Positions 1-9,915 of a stretch of DNA of 64,000 bases are shown here, piece after piece. The position numbers and the translations under genes were made by a program. This DNA is from an uncultured Treponema sp. (GTDB taxonomy: Bacteria; Spirochaetota; Spirochaetia; Treponematales; Treponemataceae). Position 1 is the first letter of the stretch, and each line of letters starts with the position of its first letter. The notes under the pieces were generated by a model that was not told the DNA's origin, did no database searches, and saw only the letters and a list, made by a program, of their open reading frames with translations. The stretch is taken from assembly GCA_934718065.1 (NCBI GenBank), contig CAKUZR010000007.1, forward strand, positions 1 through 64,000, given 5' to 3'.

Positions 1-26
1 AAGAATTTTCACACATTCAATTTTTA

Positions 27-61
27 TAGCACAAAAACACCAATTGTGCTAAACTAAAAGA
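27..61 (+). promoter_or_regulatory. Inverted repeat and probable extended -10 promoter of ugd
   Basis: A perfect 8-bp inverted repeat, TAGCACAA (27-34) and TTGTGCTA (44-51), lies just before the sugar dehydrogenase gene. Its right arm runs into TGC-TAAACT (47-55), which reads as an extended -10 box ending 6 nt before the ATG at 62. No convincing -35 box or Shine-Dalgarno is visible. The repeat could be an operator overlapping the promoter; there is no T-run to make it a terminator for this strand. Confidence 0.4.
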
Positions 62-1249
62 ATGAAAATAGCAGTTGCAGGAACAGGCTACGTTGGGCTT
101 TCAAACGCCATACTTTTGGCGCAGCACAACGAAGTAAAAACCGTTGACATTATTCAAGAAAAAGTAGACTTAATTAACAGCAAGAAATCCCCGATTGTGG
201 ACAAGGAGATTTCTGAATATCTTGCCACAAAAGATTTGAATCTGGTTGCCACAACAGATGCCGTTGAAGCATACAAGAACGCGGATTTCATTATCATTTC
301 AACGCCAACAAACTACGATGAGGAAAAGAATTATTTTGACACTTCAAGCGTTGAATCAGTTGTTGAGCTGGTGAAAAAATCAGGTTCAAACGCCACAATC
401 GTTGTAAAATCAACAGTGCCGGTCGGCTACACTGAAAATTTAAGAAAAACTTCTGGATACAAGAATATGCTTTTTTCTCCGGAATTTCTGCGGGAAGGTC
501 ATGCGCTTTATGACAATCTTTATCCTTCAAGAATTGTTGTCAGCTACCCGAAGGATGACGACGCGCTTCTGGAAAAAGCCGAGCAGTTTTCTTCACTTTT
601 AAAGGAAGGCGCAATAAAAAAAGACGTTCAGGTTCTTCACCCGCATTGCACGGAAGCCGAGGCGATAAAGCTTTTTGCGAACACTTACCTTGCGCTGCGT
701 GTCGCATATTTCAACGAGCTTGACACTTACGCTGAGCTTCGCGGACTTAACACCAAGCAGATTATTGAAGGAATCAGTCTTGACCCGAGAATCGGGGATT
801 TTTACAACAATCCAAGTTTCGGGTACGGCGGCTACTGTCTTCCAAAGGACACAAAGCAGCTTCTGGCAAACTATTCCGATGTTCCGCAGAATCTTATCCG
901 GGCGATTGTTGATTCAAACCGCACGAGAAAAGATTTTGTCGCTGACCAGATTATTGCGAAAAAGCCTAGAACAGTTGGCGTTTACCGCCTTACAATGAAG
1001 GCTGGAAGCGACAATTTCCGGCAGAGTTCAATTCAGGGCGTTATGAAGCGCATCAAGGCGAAAGGAATTCAGGTTATTGTCTATGAACCTACTTTTAAAG
1101 GCGGAGATGATTTCTTCAACTCAAAAGTAACAAAAGATTTGGAATGGTTCAAGGCAAATTCTGATGTAATTATTGCAAACCGCTGGAACAAAGATCTGGA
1201 CGATGTAAAGGAAAAAGTTTACACAAGAGATTTGTATTCCCGCGATTAA
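62..1249 (+). CDS. ugd: UDP-glucose/UDP-ManNAc-type 6-dehydrogenase
   Basis: This is an NAD-dependent nucleotide-sugar dehydrogenase that oxidises C6 of a UDP-hexose to the uronic acid in two steps in the cytoplasm. The N-terminal Rossmann motif is GTGYVG (residues 7-12). The catalytic cysteine is C259 in GGYCLPKDT, and the central domain has the family-typical [18 protein letters not shown] stretch. At 395 residues it is full length for the short (Streptococcus-like) UGD type. It opens a locus of glycosyltransferases, so it probably supplies a uronic acid for a surface glycan. The exact substrate (UDP-Glc or UDP-HexNAc) cannot be told from sequence. The start is fixed by [12 protein letters not shown] at the very N-terminus. 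Confidence 0.93.
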   Translation: MKIAVAGTGYVGLSNAILLAQHNEVKTVDIIQEKVDLINSKKSPIVDKEISEYLATKDLNLVATTDAVEAYKNADFIIISTPTNYDEEKNYFDTSSVESVVELVKKSGSNATIVVKSTVPVGYTENLRKTSGYKNMLFSPEFLREGHALYDNLYPSRIVVSYPKDDDALLEKAEQFSSLLKEGAIKKDVQVLHPHCTEAEAIKLFANTYLALRVAYFNELDTYAELRGLNTKQIIEGISLDPRIGDFYNNPSFGYGGYCLPKDTKQLLANYSDVPQNLIRAIVDSNRTRKDFVADQIIAKKPRTVGVYRLTMKAGSDNFRQSSIQGVMKRIKAKGIQVIVYEPTFKGGDDFFNSKVTKDLEWFKANSDVIIANRWNKDLDDVKEKVYTRDLYSRD

Positions 1250-1270
1250 TTTTAAAGAACAAGGCTCAGA

Positions 1271-2344
1271 ATGGAAAAAATTCTTATAAATGGAAACTTC
1301 CTAAACAGAAATCTTACCGGAATCGAACGTTTTTCCTGGGAAACGTGCAGACGGCTCGACTTGCTTTTAACAGAGCAGGATGATTTTTCAATTCTTGTTT
1401 CAGCGAATCCAAAAATGGTTCCGGAATTCAAGAACATCAAGCTGATCCGCTCAAAAAAAATCATAAAGAATTTTCCATTCTGGGATCTGGTTGAATTTCC
1501 AAAATGGTGCAGAGAAACCGGCTCAACCGGGCTGAATTTTTCAAACACAGCTCCGCTCGGAAAAAGCTGCGGCTACGCTTTTCTGCACGATATATACGCG
1601 AAAATTTTTCCAGATGACTTTTCAAGCTTCAAGGACAGGCTTGTTAGAGCCTACAGCCTTCTGCACTACTGGAATATCGCGAAAAACGCAAAGAAAATCT
1701 TTACAGTTTCAGAATTCAGCAGGAACCAGATTTCTGAATCATACAAAATTGCTCCGCAGAAAATTTCTGTAATCCCAAACGGATGGGATCATTTTAAGGA
1801 TATTCAGGAAGACGAGCGCATTTTTGAGAAATTTCCTTCATTAAAGAAAGGCAGTTTTTACTTTACGCTAGGCTCTTTGAGCAAACGTAAAAATCTTGCG
1901 TGGCTCTGCAAATACGCGGAGGCTCACCCTTCTGAAAATTTCGCAATAAGCGGAAAGGCAATCAGCGGACTTGTCCCGGAAGAACTGAAAAACCTGAAAA
2001 CACTGAAAAACGTAACGCTGGTCGGATATGTTTCAGACGGCGAAGTAAAAGCCCTTATGAGAAACTGCAAAGCCTTTGTTTTTCCAAGCTACTACGAAGG
2101 GTTCGGAATTCCACCGCTGGAAGCTCTTTCCACCGGCGCAAAAATAATCATTTCAAAAGCGGCGTCGCTGCCGGAGATTTTTCAGAACACGGCGCACTAC
2201 ATCACCCCGGAAAACACGGACGTGGAACTGGACGAGCTTTTAAAGGAAAGCGTGGATTCACCTGATGCGATTCTAAAAAAATACACTTATGATGAAGCCG
2301 CGCATAAACTTTATGAAGCCCTGAAAGGCAATCAAACAAACTAG
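1271..2344 (+). CDS. GT4-type glycosyltransferase
   Basis: A 357-residue GT-B glycosyltransferase of the group 1/GT4 family. The C-terminal nucleotide-sugar domain carries PSYYEGFGIPPLEAL with the conserved E-x7-E pattern, followed by a PEIF segment. The middle has FTVSEFS and VIPNGWD motifs common in this family. It lies 21 nt after ugd on the same strand and probably adds a sugar to a lipid-linked glycan. Donor and acceptor are unknown. Its stop codon interlocks with the stop of the convergent outer-membrane gene through CTAG (2341-2344). Confidence 0.85.
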   Translation: MEKILINGNFLNRNLTGIERFSWETCRRLDLLLTEQDDFSILVSANPKMVPEFKNIKLIRSKKIIKNFPFWDLVEFPKWCRETGSTGLNFSNTAPLGKSCGYAFLHDIYAKIFPDDFSSFKDRLVRAYSLLHYWNIAKNAKKIFTVSEFSRNQISESYKIAPQKISVIPNGWDHFKDIQEDERIFEKFPSLKKGSFYFTLGSLSKRKNLAWLCKYAEAHPSENFAISGKAISGLVPEELKNLKTLKNVTLVGYVSDGEVKALMRNCKAFVFPSYYEGFGIPPLEALSTGAKIIISKAASLPEIFQNTAHYITPENTDVELDELLKESVDSPDAILKKYTYDEAAHKLYEALKGNQTN

Positions 2345-4299
2345 AACAGAACCTTGAATCCAAAGCCCATTACAACGCCAAACTGAACCGGATATTCATC
2401 CGTGTTTACAAAATGGTACGGAGTTGAAAAATCGGCATTTTTGCAGTTTCCGTTGTTTCCATAAATGCTTCTGTCGTAGTTGTCGCTGTCAATCATAGTG
2501 TAATAGCTGTACAAAAATCCAAGATTCAAGCTCAGCTGCAGATCTCGCTGAACGTTTTTGTGTTCAAACGTTGTTTCAAGCTTGATCATGTGCATCCAGT
2601 TGTACGCACCGTCATGAAGGAAATATTTTTTCAGCTCGTCGCGGTTGAACCTGCTGAGCTCTGAATAAAGCGAGCTTCCCGGCACCTGCTGGCTTCCGTA
2701 ATCCGCGCCGTGGCGCACAAACTGATACTGAAGCGCAGTGCTCAAAAAACTTCTAGGCTTCATTTCAAAGCGGAAGAAGAATTCATCAGAGTTCGGCGGA
2801 AGATAATAGCCCAAAGACTCGCCGTTGTTCGTGTAGTTTTCCATAATGTAATGGTTGTACGACGGAGCATAGTTTATTGCATGGTGAGTGTAGCAGTACG
2901 GCTCAATTTTTGTGTAGCGGGTTGAAACGCTTGCAAACGGAAGCCACGGAATCACAGCCTTTGCGCCGACCTGTCCTGAAAACATTACGCGCGTTTCAGT
3001 AAACCAGTTGTTCTGAATATTAAGCTCATCAAAATAAATTGAAGCCCAGACTTTTCCAACTCCAGGTTTTCTGAGCATTATGTCTCCGAACAGAGCAAGA
3101 TTGTCGCAGTCGCCGGTGTGGTTCTGGTACTCAACATAGATAAAAAGCGGAAAAAGATAGCCGATTTCAAAACGCTTCGGATAAACCACGGAGCTTCCAA
3201 AATCAAGATGAAGATACTTGAAATTCAGCTCTATCATATTCACAGAAAACGCGTTCTGCCAGAAATAAGAATCATCCACGCCGTCCTTGTCTTCCGGATA
3301 AGAATCGGAATTCATATAGTCAGCGTTCGGATATTCAAGAATTCCGGACAAAGTTGAAAATTTTAGCCAGCTGAACATTTCAATTCCTGTGTTGAATTCA
3401 AAGAACGGCCGCGCCTGCTTGTTCAGCACAAGCGAACTTCCGTTGTCCATCGCCGCCCATTCATGCGACTGCCGCCCCGCCCCGATTGTAAGGCGGTCAT
3501 CCAGGAACGAAGCCTTGATTTCCGCAAGAACACTTCCGCTCACACCGAATTCAGTTGCCCAGCCTTCCGTTCCGGAAGCAGACATATTTGAAAGAAGATA
3601 AACCTGGCCGTCCCATGGCTTTTTGTACGAATAAGGAAGATAGCTGTTGTTCAGGAACTTTTTAACAAAACGCTCGCTTTCAGGCTTTGAATATTTAGGA
3701 GTTCCGTCATCGTTCAAGTCGCCGCTGAAATAATCCTCAACATCTTTTTCATACCACGGATAACCGATGGAATAATTTCCCACTTCTTTGAGCGGCATAT
3801 ATGTCAGGTCAAAAATTCCCTTGAAACCGTACGAAAGAAATTTTGTAATGTCGCCGCGGAAATTAACTTCCGGCAGCAAGTCAAATCCTACAGAATTGAA
3901 GTCCGACTTGTTGTAAATTCCGCCGGAAACATTGCCTTCAAGAGCAAAATCATATAGAAACGAAAAATGAAACTTTTCGTCCTTTGTTTGAACAGCAAGA
4001 TGAGAGGCACTGTTCTTCTTCTCGGAATTGATTTCGTGCTTCGCCTTGAATTTTTCAAGAAGCTCTATTTCCGAAGGCTTAAGCTCGTCCTCGTGCTCGA
4101 GAATTTCATCAATCGCCTTGAAAATTCTTGAAACTGTATACGGTTTCGCGCCTGGCAAAAAGCTGCAGAAACCTTTCATCTCCGCAATTTCAAGAACGCT
4201 GTAAATTTCATCTTCAACATCCACAGAAAGATTTTTCTGCGCAAAAGCAAATTCAAAGCAAAAAAGCAAAGCGAAAACTGACAAAATAATCTTTTTCAT
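2341..4299 (-). CDS. Wzi-like outer-membrane protein (capsule assembly family?)
   Basis: A 652-residue exported protein with a clear signal peptide (about residues 1-20, cut after AFA). The mature N-terminus has an approximately 60-residue head (DEIYSVLEIAEMKGF, then LPGAKPYTVSRIFKAI) resembling the head of Wzi-type capsule-assembly proteins. A long region of alternating aromatic and polar residues follows, typical of an outer-membrane beta-barrel and ending in VLF. The gene after it on the same strand order (4309-6207) is of the same kind, 9 nt apart, and a third copy is at 61807. The context in a glycan locus suggests surface polysaccharide attachment or export. The family assignment is by pattern, not by search. 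Confidence 0.6.
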   Translation of the reverse strand: MKKIILSVFALLFCFEFAFAQKNLSVDVEDEIYSVLEIAEMKGFCSFLPGAKPYTVSRIFKAIDEILEHEDELKPSEIELLEKFKAKHEINSEKKNSASHLAVQTKDEKFHFSFLYDFALEGNVSGGIYNKSDFNSVGFDLLPEVNFRGDITKFLSYGFKGIFDLTYMPLKEVGNYSIGYPWYEKDVEDYFSGDLNDDGTPKYSKPESERFVKKFLNNSYLPYSYKKPWDGQVYLLSNMSASGTEGWATEFGVSGSVLAEIKASFLDDRLTIGAGRQSHEWAAMDNGSSLVLNKQARPFFEFNTGIEMFSWLKFSTLSGILEYPNADYMNSDSYPEDKDGVDDSYFWQNAFSVNMIELNFKYLHLDFGSSVVYPKRFEIGYLFPLFIYVEYQNHTGDCDNLALFGDIMLRKPGVGKVWASIYFDELNIQNNWFTETRVMFSGQVGAKAVIPWLPFASVSTRYTKIEPYCYTHHAINYAPSYNHYIMENYTNNGESLGYYLPPNSDEFFFRFEMKPRSFLSTALQYQFVRHGADYGSQQVPGSSLYSELSRFNRDELKKYFLHDGAYNWMHMIKLETTFEHKNVQRDLQLSLNLGFLYSYYTMIDSDNYDRSIYGNNGNCKNADFSTPYHFVNTDEYPVQFGVVMGFGFKVLF

Positions 4300-4308
4300 A
4301 GCACAACC

Positions 4309-6207
4309 TTAGTCAAAAAGTGTATATTCAAAACTCATGGCGCCTTCAAAGCCCTGGGCGAATTTTCCTTCCTCATTTCTATTGTTGAAAATAAAGGAAT
4401 ACGCCGCCCTGCCGGAAAGTTTCATCCGGGAATTTATGTTGTACGAAGCCTTGGCTGAAATTCTGTTCGTAAACTGAACGCTGCCTGTAAGAACGTATGT
4501 TCTGGCGATATTTTCAGCCTCTTCATCTGTAACAAGCCCCATTTTCCGAAGAACGCTCGGATAATAAGCATAATATTTTTTTCCGTCGATTTCTATTGTA
4601 TTATTGAACAAACCGAAAGAATTTGTTCCGTGGGCAAGAAACAGATAGTCCAGCTCCGCATTCCACTTTGAAATTTTGCTGTAGGCAAGCCTTGCCTGGA
4701 AACCGAGCGCATCCGGACCGAACGGAGAACCAATCCACGAATAGAGCGGCACATCAGAATTTGACTGCATATCATTCCGGGAGCTGTAAAGCGACCAGTC
4801 CGCGCCCTGTTTTATGTAGCAGAACGGAGTTGTGTATATTCCTTCAAGAGTTCCAGTCCACCAGCCTTCGTTTTTGTCCGGAATGGTAAGCTCAAGCCCC
4901 GCCTGGAAGCCGATGCCGTCCGGAATGGAATTTGCGCTGGGCGAGCCAAGCTCGAACATTGTCTGCATTTCATTCTGCGCATACAGAAAATAAAGCCTTG
5001 TATATTTGAACGGAGTCAGTTCCAGGGAAATTCCCATGTACTGGCAGATGTGCGCCTCGCCGTAAATAGATTTTTCATCGGAGCTTACGTAGTCGCTGTC
5101 TTCCCATGAGGCGAACGAATGCATAATCATAAGCGGATTCAGGTGCTTCAGCTCAAAGCCGCTCTGAACCATTGTCGCCTCCAGGATTCCAAAGCGGATC
5201 CAGTCAAAAAGCGGACGCGCCTCAACTGAATGCATATAAAGATACTTGTTCGTGTTAACCTGCACCACATCCAGATTGTACTTCATTCTTGGCGAGTAAA
5301 GATTCAGCTGGAAATAGCCTTCTGTTTCAAAAGTTGAGTTATAAATAACCGAGCCGGTAAGAGTTTTTCCAACCTGAAGCCCCTGCCTTCCGAAATTTAC
5401 GTTCACGCCCCACTTTTCAAAAGTTTTTCCTGCGCTTCCATAGGCAGTTTTCGGCCACATGAAATCCATGTCGCTTGTGTTGAAAAAAATATTCGTAACA
5501 TTTGAATCTGCGCTCATTCCCCAGAAACTTTTCGCAAGGGAAATTCCTGTGTGAATCACAAAATAGTCGCTCCAGCCAAGATAAAGCGGAATTTCGGCAA
5601 AAGATTTCCATCCGTCTGAGTTCACAAAGCCCGAATACGCGCCGTACTCCGCCCTGCTGTCTTCAATTCCATGAGGCAAGCCATCCGACGAATGATTTTT
5701 CTCATCATCCCAGTTAACATTTGAACCGTCAGCCTTGGTTCTGTAGTTTTCTTTCTGCAGAATATTGTAGCCGTCAACAGAATTTTTGTGTCCCGTGTAG
5801 TCAGTCGCGAACGACCAGTCAATATCAGAGCTGCTTTTGTAGAAAATTCCAGGCGCGGCGTTCAGGTTGAATCCAAAATAAACCGGCCCCATGTCAATGC
5901 TGAAGGATTTTTTTCCAAGATATTCAGAAAGCCTGTTATAAAGCTTTTTTCCGGAATCACCGAGCTTTTCGTAAGGAACTAAATCAAGATACATTTTCAG
6001 TTCGCCCACTGAAATAGGAGCGTCCGCCGCAAAAGAAGTGCGCTTTGTTTCATTTGAAAGCATAAAAAGCGCGTCGTAAACCCAATGCCCAGCCGGAATC
6101 AGCTGCTGTGAGCCGTAAGTTTCCGCATTCAAAAACTGAATGAACGAAAAAAACGCGGCAAAAAACAGAATATAACCTTTTCTTTTCATTTTTTTTGTAA
6201 AATACAT
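4309..6207 (-). CDS. Wzi-like outer-membrane protein
   Basis: A 632-residue exported protein. A positively charged N-terminus and hydrophobic stretch end near FLNA (about residue 28). A head module (HWVYDALFMLSNETK, then ISVGELKMYLDLVPY) is comparable to that of the 2341-4299 protein, followed by a long Tyr/Trp/Gly-rich segment that looks like a barrel and ends in YTLFD. It is probably cotranscribed with the downstream 2341-4299 gene (9 nt gap). An alternative start lies at Met6 or Met8 (MKRKGY). The role is inferred from the glycan-biosynthesis neighbours; a generic treponemal beta-barrel of other function is possible. Confidence 0.55.
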   Translation of the reverse strand: MYFTKKMKRKGYILFFAAFFSFIQFLNAETYGSQQLIPAGHWVYDALFMLSNETKRTSFAADAPISVGELKMYLDLVPYEKLGDSGKKLYNRLSEYLGKKSFSIDMGPVYFGFNLNAAPGIFYKSSSDIDWSFATDYTGHKNSVDGYNILQKENYRTKADGSNVNWDDEKNHSSDGLPHGIEDSRAEYGAYSGFVNSDGWKSFAEIPLYLGWSDYFVIHTGISLAKSFWGMSADSNVTNIFFNTSDMDFMWPKTAYGSAGKTFEKWGVNVNFGRQGLQVGKTLTGSVIYNSTFETEGYFQLNLYSPRMKYNLDVVQVNTNKYLYMHSVEARPLFDWIRFGILEATMVQSGFELKHLNPLMIMHSFASWEDSDYVSSDEKSIYGEAHICQYMGISLELTPFKYTRLYFLYAQNEMQTMFELGSPSANSIPDGIGFQAGLELTIPDKNEGWWTGTLEGIYTTPFCYIKQGADWSLYSSRNDMQSNSDVPLYSWIGSPFGPDALGFQARLAYSKISKWNAELDYLFLAHGTNSFGLFNNTIEIDGKKYYAYYPSVLRKMGLVTDEEAENIARTYVLTGSVQFTNRISAKASYNINSRMKLSGRAAYSFIFNNRNEEGKFAQGFEGAMSFEYTLFD

Positions 6208-6264
6208 TTCTTTGTTTTAACATTTTTTGTAGAAAAAATAAACACTTTATTCTATTCTATATGT

Positions 6265-7323
6265 ATGAAAATTGCCATAGATTGCCGCATGACAAACAGC
6301 GGAGGAGTCGGCTCATATTTAAATGCGCTCCTTCCCTATTTTATAGAAAAGAATGAATGTATTCTTCTTGGAAACAAAAACGAGCTTGAAAAATACAAGT
6401 CCGGAAAAACTGAAATAATTCCGCTTGAAACAAAAACTTTTTCCCTGAAAGAGCTTTTTGCGTTTCCAAAGGAAATTTCCAGGAAAATCAACAGCTGCAA
6501 CCTTTATTACTCGCCGTACTTCAATATTCCGTCCGGAATAAAAGTTCCTGTTTTCACGACAATCCACGACGTGGTTTTTCTTGATGTTCCAGGACTTGCC
6601 TCGCGCGCAGGAATCATCGCCAGAAAATTCTTCTATAAATATGCGGTTTTCAAGTCCAGAAAAATTTTCACCGTCTCGGAATTTTCAAAGGAACGCATAA
6701 TTTTTCACTTGAAATGCAAAAAGCCAGTTGTAGTAACATACAATGCCGTTCCAGGCTGGTTTGAAAAGCAGAATTCCACCCCGAATCAAAAAATTGACAA
6801 AGAAGATTCAATTCTTTTTGTTGGAAACATAAAAAAACACAAAGGGCTTTCCGTTCTGATTGACGCTTTCAAGATTGCAAAGGAGAAAGGATTTTCCCCG
6901 GTTCTGAAAATTGTTGGAAACTCAGAGAATTTCCGGACCGCGGACGAAACTGTATTCAAGAAAATCCAGGGCGCGCCGGAAGGTTCAGTCCAGTTCACCG
7001 GAAGAATAAGCGACAGCGAGCTGAAAGAGCTTTACAGAAAAACAAAAAGACTTGTGCAGCCTTCATTTTACGAAGGTTTTGGAATGCCGCCGCTTGAAGC
7101 GATGAGCCTTGGAACAAAAGCGATAATTTCCGACATTCCGGTTTTCAAGGAAATTTACAGGGATTTTCCAGTAACTTTTTTTAAAGCCGGAAACTGCAAC
7201 GATTTGGCGGAAAAATTGCTTTCTATAAAGAACGAAAATGATGAGATTGAAGAATTTCCGCAAATTTATTCATTTGAAAAAACTGCCGGAATAATTCAAA
7301 AAACGCTGGAGGAATCCCTATGA
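6265..7323 (+). CDS. GT4-type glycosyltransferase
   Basis: A 352-residue GT-B glycosyltransferase. It starts MKIAIDCRMTNSGGVGSYL, the usual N-terminal glycine-rich acceptor-domain loop, has FTVSEFSKE in the middle, and QPSFYEGFGMPPLEAMSLG in the C-terminal donor-binding domain. It overlaps the next glycosyltransferase by 4 nt (ATGA), so the two are translationally coupled. No Shine-Dalgarno is seen; a TATTCT hexamer lies 6 nt before the ATG. Substrates are unknown. Confidence 0.87.
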   Translation: MKIAIDCRMTNSGGVGSYLNALLPYFIEKNECILLGNKNELEKYKSGKTEIIPLETKTFSLKELFAFPKEISRKINSCNLYYSPYFNIPSGIKVPVFTTIHDVVFLDVPGLASRAGIIARKFFYKYAVFKSRKIFTVSEFSKERIIFHLKCKKPVVVTYNAVPGWFEKQNSTPNQKIDKEDSILFVGNIKKHKGLSVLIDAFKIAKEKGFSPVLKIVGNSENFRTADETVFKKIQGAPEGSVQFTGRISDSELKELYRKTKRLVQPSFYEGFGMPPLEAMSLGTKAIISDIPVFKEIYRDFPVTFFKAGNCNDLAEKLLSIKNENDEIEEFPQIYSFEKTAGIIQKTLEESL

Positions 7324-8432
7324 AAGTTGCCATTGTGCATGACTGGCTTGTAAATTACGGCGGCGCGGAGCTTTTTGTTGAATATCTTCTGAAGATTTAT
7401 CCTGACGCTGAAATTTTCACGCTTGTATACGACAAGAAAAAAATGGGAAACCACTTTTTGAACAACAAAATTCACACTTCAAAGATTCAGAAGCTGCCGA
7501 TGGCAAGCAGAATTTACACAAAACTGCTGAAATTCATGCCGGACGCATTTGAATCGTTCGACCTTTCGGGCTTCGACCTGGTTATTTCATCCTCTTCATG
7601 CTGCGCCAAAGGCGTAATCACTCCGCCGTACGTGCCTCACGTTGCTTTCATCCACTCGCCAATGCGCTACGCCTGGGACCTGTTCTTTGACTACAGAAAA
7701 AGAAGCGGAAGGCTGACACGTTTTTTCATGAACAGATGGATTCCTTCGTTGCGCCTGTGGGACTACGTTTCAAGCCAGAGAATTGACACAATTATCGCGA
7801 ACTCAAAATTCATCGCGCGCCGGATAAAAAAATTCTGGAACCGCGATGCGAAAGTCATCTATCTTCCTGTTGATGTAAGCCGGTTCAACCCGACTGAAAA
7901 GCCCCGCGAGGATTTTTACGTTGCGTTCAGCCGTCTTGTTCCGTACAAAAGAATTGACCTGGCTGTTTCCGCGTGCAGAAAGCTTGGAAGAAAACTTGTT
8001 GTAATCGGCGGCGGCTCTGAAATGGAAAACCTGAAGAAACTTGCCGGAAACGACAAAAACATAACTTTTCTTGGACGCGCGAGCGACGAAGTTCTTCAGG
8101 ACAATCTGCAGCGGTGCAAGGCTCTTCTTTTCTGCGCCGAGGAAGACTTTGGATTTGTGCCGCTTGAAGCGCAGGCTTGCGGAGCCCCTGTAATTGCGTT
8201 CGGCCGCGGAGGAGCGCTGGAGACAGTTGTTCCAGGCGAAACCGGAATTTTCTTCAGCGAGCAGAAAACTGAATCGCTTGCAAACGCAATCCTTGATTTT
8301 GAAAAACTAGACGCGGAAGGAAAATTTAAAAAAGACACGATTGTTTCCCATGCGCGCTCGTTCACCGAGGAACGTTTCCAGAGAGAGTTCATAGACACTG
8401 TACAAGAAACCGTTAAAAAGTTAAAATATTAA
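7320..8432 (+). CDS. GT4-type glycosyltransferase (WbaZ-like)
   Basis: A 370-residue GT-B glycosyltransferase with an N-terminal VHDWLVNYGGAE loop, central SPMRYAWDL and IIANSKFIARRI motifs, and a C-terminal EEDFGFVPLEAQACG donor-binding motif followed by GRGGALETV. This pattern matches the WbaZ/WcaI-like mannosyltransferase subgroup of GT4, though sugar specificity is an inference. It starts inside the stop of the previous glycosyltransferase and ends 4 nt before the phosphoglycosyl transferase gene, so these three genes form one operon. Confidence 0.88.
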   Translation: MKVAIVHDWLVNYGGAELFVEYLLKIYPDAEIFTLVYDKKKMGNHFLNNKIHTSKIQKLPMASRIYTKLLKFMPDAFESFDLSGFDLVISSSSCCAKGVITPPYVPHVAFIHSPMRYAWDLFFDYRKRSGRLTRFFMNRWIPSLRLWDYVSSQRIDTIIANSKFIARRIKKFWNRDAKVIYLPVDVSRFNPTEKPREDFYVAFSRLVPYKRIDLAVSACRKLGRKLVVIGGGSEMENLKKLAGNDKNITFLGRASDEVLQDNLQRCKALLFCAEEDFGFVPLEAQACGAPVIAFGRGGALETVVPGETGIFFSEQKTESLANAILDFEKLDAEGKFKKDTIVSHARSFTEERFQREFIDTVQETVKKLKY

Positions 8433-8436
8433 GCCT

Positions 8437-9912
8437 ATGACCACAAACGAATTTATTGATTATTTTAAGAAAACTTACAGGAACAGGACAAGCTCTTTCT
8501 TTTCCGGACTGATGATTATGATTTCAGACGCGGTCGCGCTTTTCTGCTGCGTCGGGCTTGCGTTTTTCATAATGAATTTCATCAATCCTTCCGCAATAAA
8601 TTTCAGGTCATTTATTTATTACTCAGTGTTTTTCCCGATAATTCTTGTGGTTTTCTACGCCAGCGGTCTTTATCCTGGAATATTGCTTTCTCCGTCCGAG
8701 GAAGTCAGAAAAATGACAGTAATTTCTTTCTTCTGCTATTTTGGCATCTGCCTGGCCCTTGTTTTCTTCGGAAAAGACTCTGAAACTCTTGCCGGGGCAA
8801 TCGCTGAAAATCTTATCAAGGACAGCGACACCTGGGGCGTTCTGTGCGCATTTCTCCTGGCAATTCCGATTTCCGCAATCGGGCTTCCTGCCGCACGGGA
8901 ATTTTCAAGGCATATCTTTGGAAAATTCCATTTTTTTGGTGTTCCTGCTGTAATTTACTGCACGAACGACAGCGCAAAGGAAGTAATAAACCGACTCATA
9001 AAGCGTCCTGACCTGGGCTACAAGCCTGCTGTAATCATAGACAGCGCGGCCACAGAATGTTACATGAACAACGGGATTCCGGTTTTTCCGGACTCGGCGG
9101 AAATTCTTGAGACCATAAAAACCCTGAAAATCAAAGTGGCGATAATCTGCGACTTCAAAGGCAAAAGCCGTCCGATTATGTCCTCTTACCGCTACACGAT
9201 AAATATCTCAAACCACCAGGACATTTACACTTCTTCCATGCACCTAAGGGATTTCGGCGGAATCATTGGTTTTTCAGCGACGCACAACCTTACAAAACGA
9301 TGGAATCTTTTTCTGAAACGTCTTATCGACATCGTTCTGTGCATTATTGCCGCAATAATCGTAATTCCTATTTCGATTATTATCGCCGTCATAATCAAGG
9401 TTACTTCACCGGGACCTGTTTTTTACGGACACAAGCGCGTTGGAAAAAACGGAAAATACATCAAGTGCTGGAAATTCCGCTCAATGTACAAGAATTCGCA
9501 GGAAATGCTCCAGAAAATTCTTGCGGAAGATCCAGTCCGCCGTGAAGAATGGGAAAAAGACAGAAAATTCGTGGATGACCCGCGCGTAACAAAATTCGGA
9601 AAATTCCTAAGAAAATCCAGCCTTGACGAGCTTCCTCAGCTTTGGAATATTTTCATCGGAGAAATGAGCTTCGTAGGTCCGCGCCCTGTTACAGAGGAAG
9701 AGCTTGAAAAATACGGAGAAAACGCTGATTATATTCTGACTGTAACTCCAGGTCTTTCCGGAATGTGGCAGATTTCAGGCCGTTCCGACACAGGCTACGA
9801 GGAACGCATAAATCTTGACACTTATTATATCCAGAACTGGTCTGTCTGGCTTGATATATGGATTCTTATAAAAACTGTTTGGGTTGTAATAAACGGAAAA
9901 GGCGCATATTAA
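8437..9912 (+). CDS. Polyprenyl-phosphate sugar-1-phosphate transferase (WbaP/WcaJ type)
   Basis: This is the initiating enzyme of lipid-linked glycan synthesis; it moves a sugar-1-phosphate from a UDP-sugar to the polyprenyl-phosphate carrier at the inner membrane. The 491 residues show hydrophobic N-terminal segments, a central CoA-binding-like cytoplasmic domain, then a C-terminal catalytic module: KRLIDIVLC, SPGPVFYGHKRVGKNGK, KFRSMY, DELPQLWNIF with the catalytic Asp-Glu pair, and MSFVGPRPV. The order and length match the long polyisoprenyl-phosphate hexose-1-phosphate transferases. No flippase or polymerase gene is in the visible part of the locus. Confidence 0.92.
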   Translation: MTTNEFIDYFKKTYRNRTSSFFSGLMIMISDAVALFCCVGLAFFIMNFINPSAINFRSFIYYSVFFPIILVVFYASGLYPGILLSPSEEVRKMTVISFFCYFGICLALVFFGKDSETLAGAIAENLIKDSDTWGVLCAFLLAIPISAIGLPAAREFSRHIFGKFHFFGVPAVIYCTNDSAKEVINRLIKRPDLGYKPAVIIDSAATECYMNNGIPVFPDSAEILETIKTLKIKVAIICDFKGKSRPIMSSYRYTINISNHQDIYTSSMHLRDFGGIIGFSATHNLTKRWNLFLKRLIDIVLCIIAAIIVIPISIIIAVIIKVTSPGPVFYGHKRVGKNGKYIKCWKFRSMYKNSQEMLQKILAEDPVRREEWEKDRKFVDDPRVTKFGKFLRKSSLDELPQLWNIFIGEMSFVGPRPVTEEELEKYGENADYILTVTPGLSGMWQISGRSDTGYEERINLDTYYIQNWSVWLDIWILIKTVWVVINGKGAY

Positions 9913-9915
9913 AAT

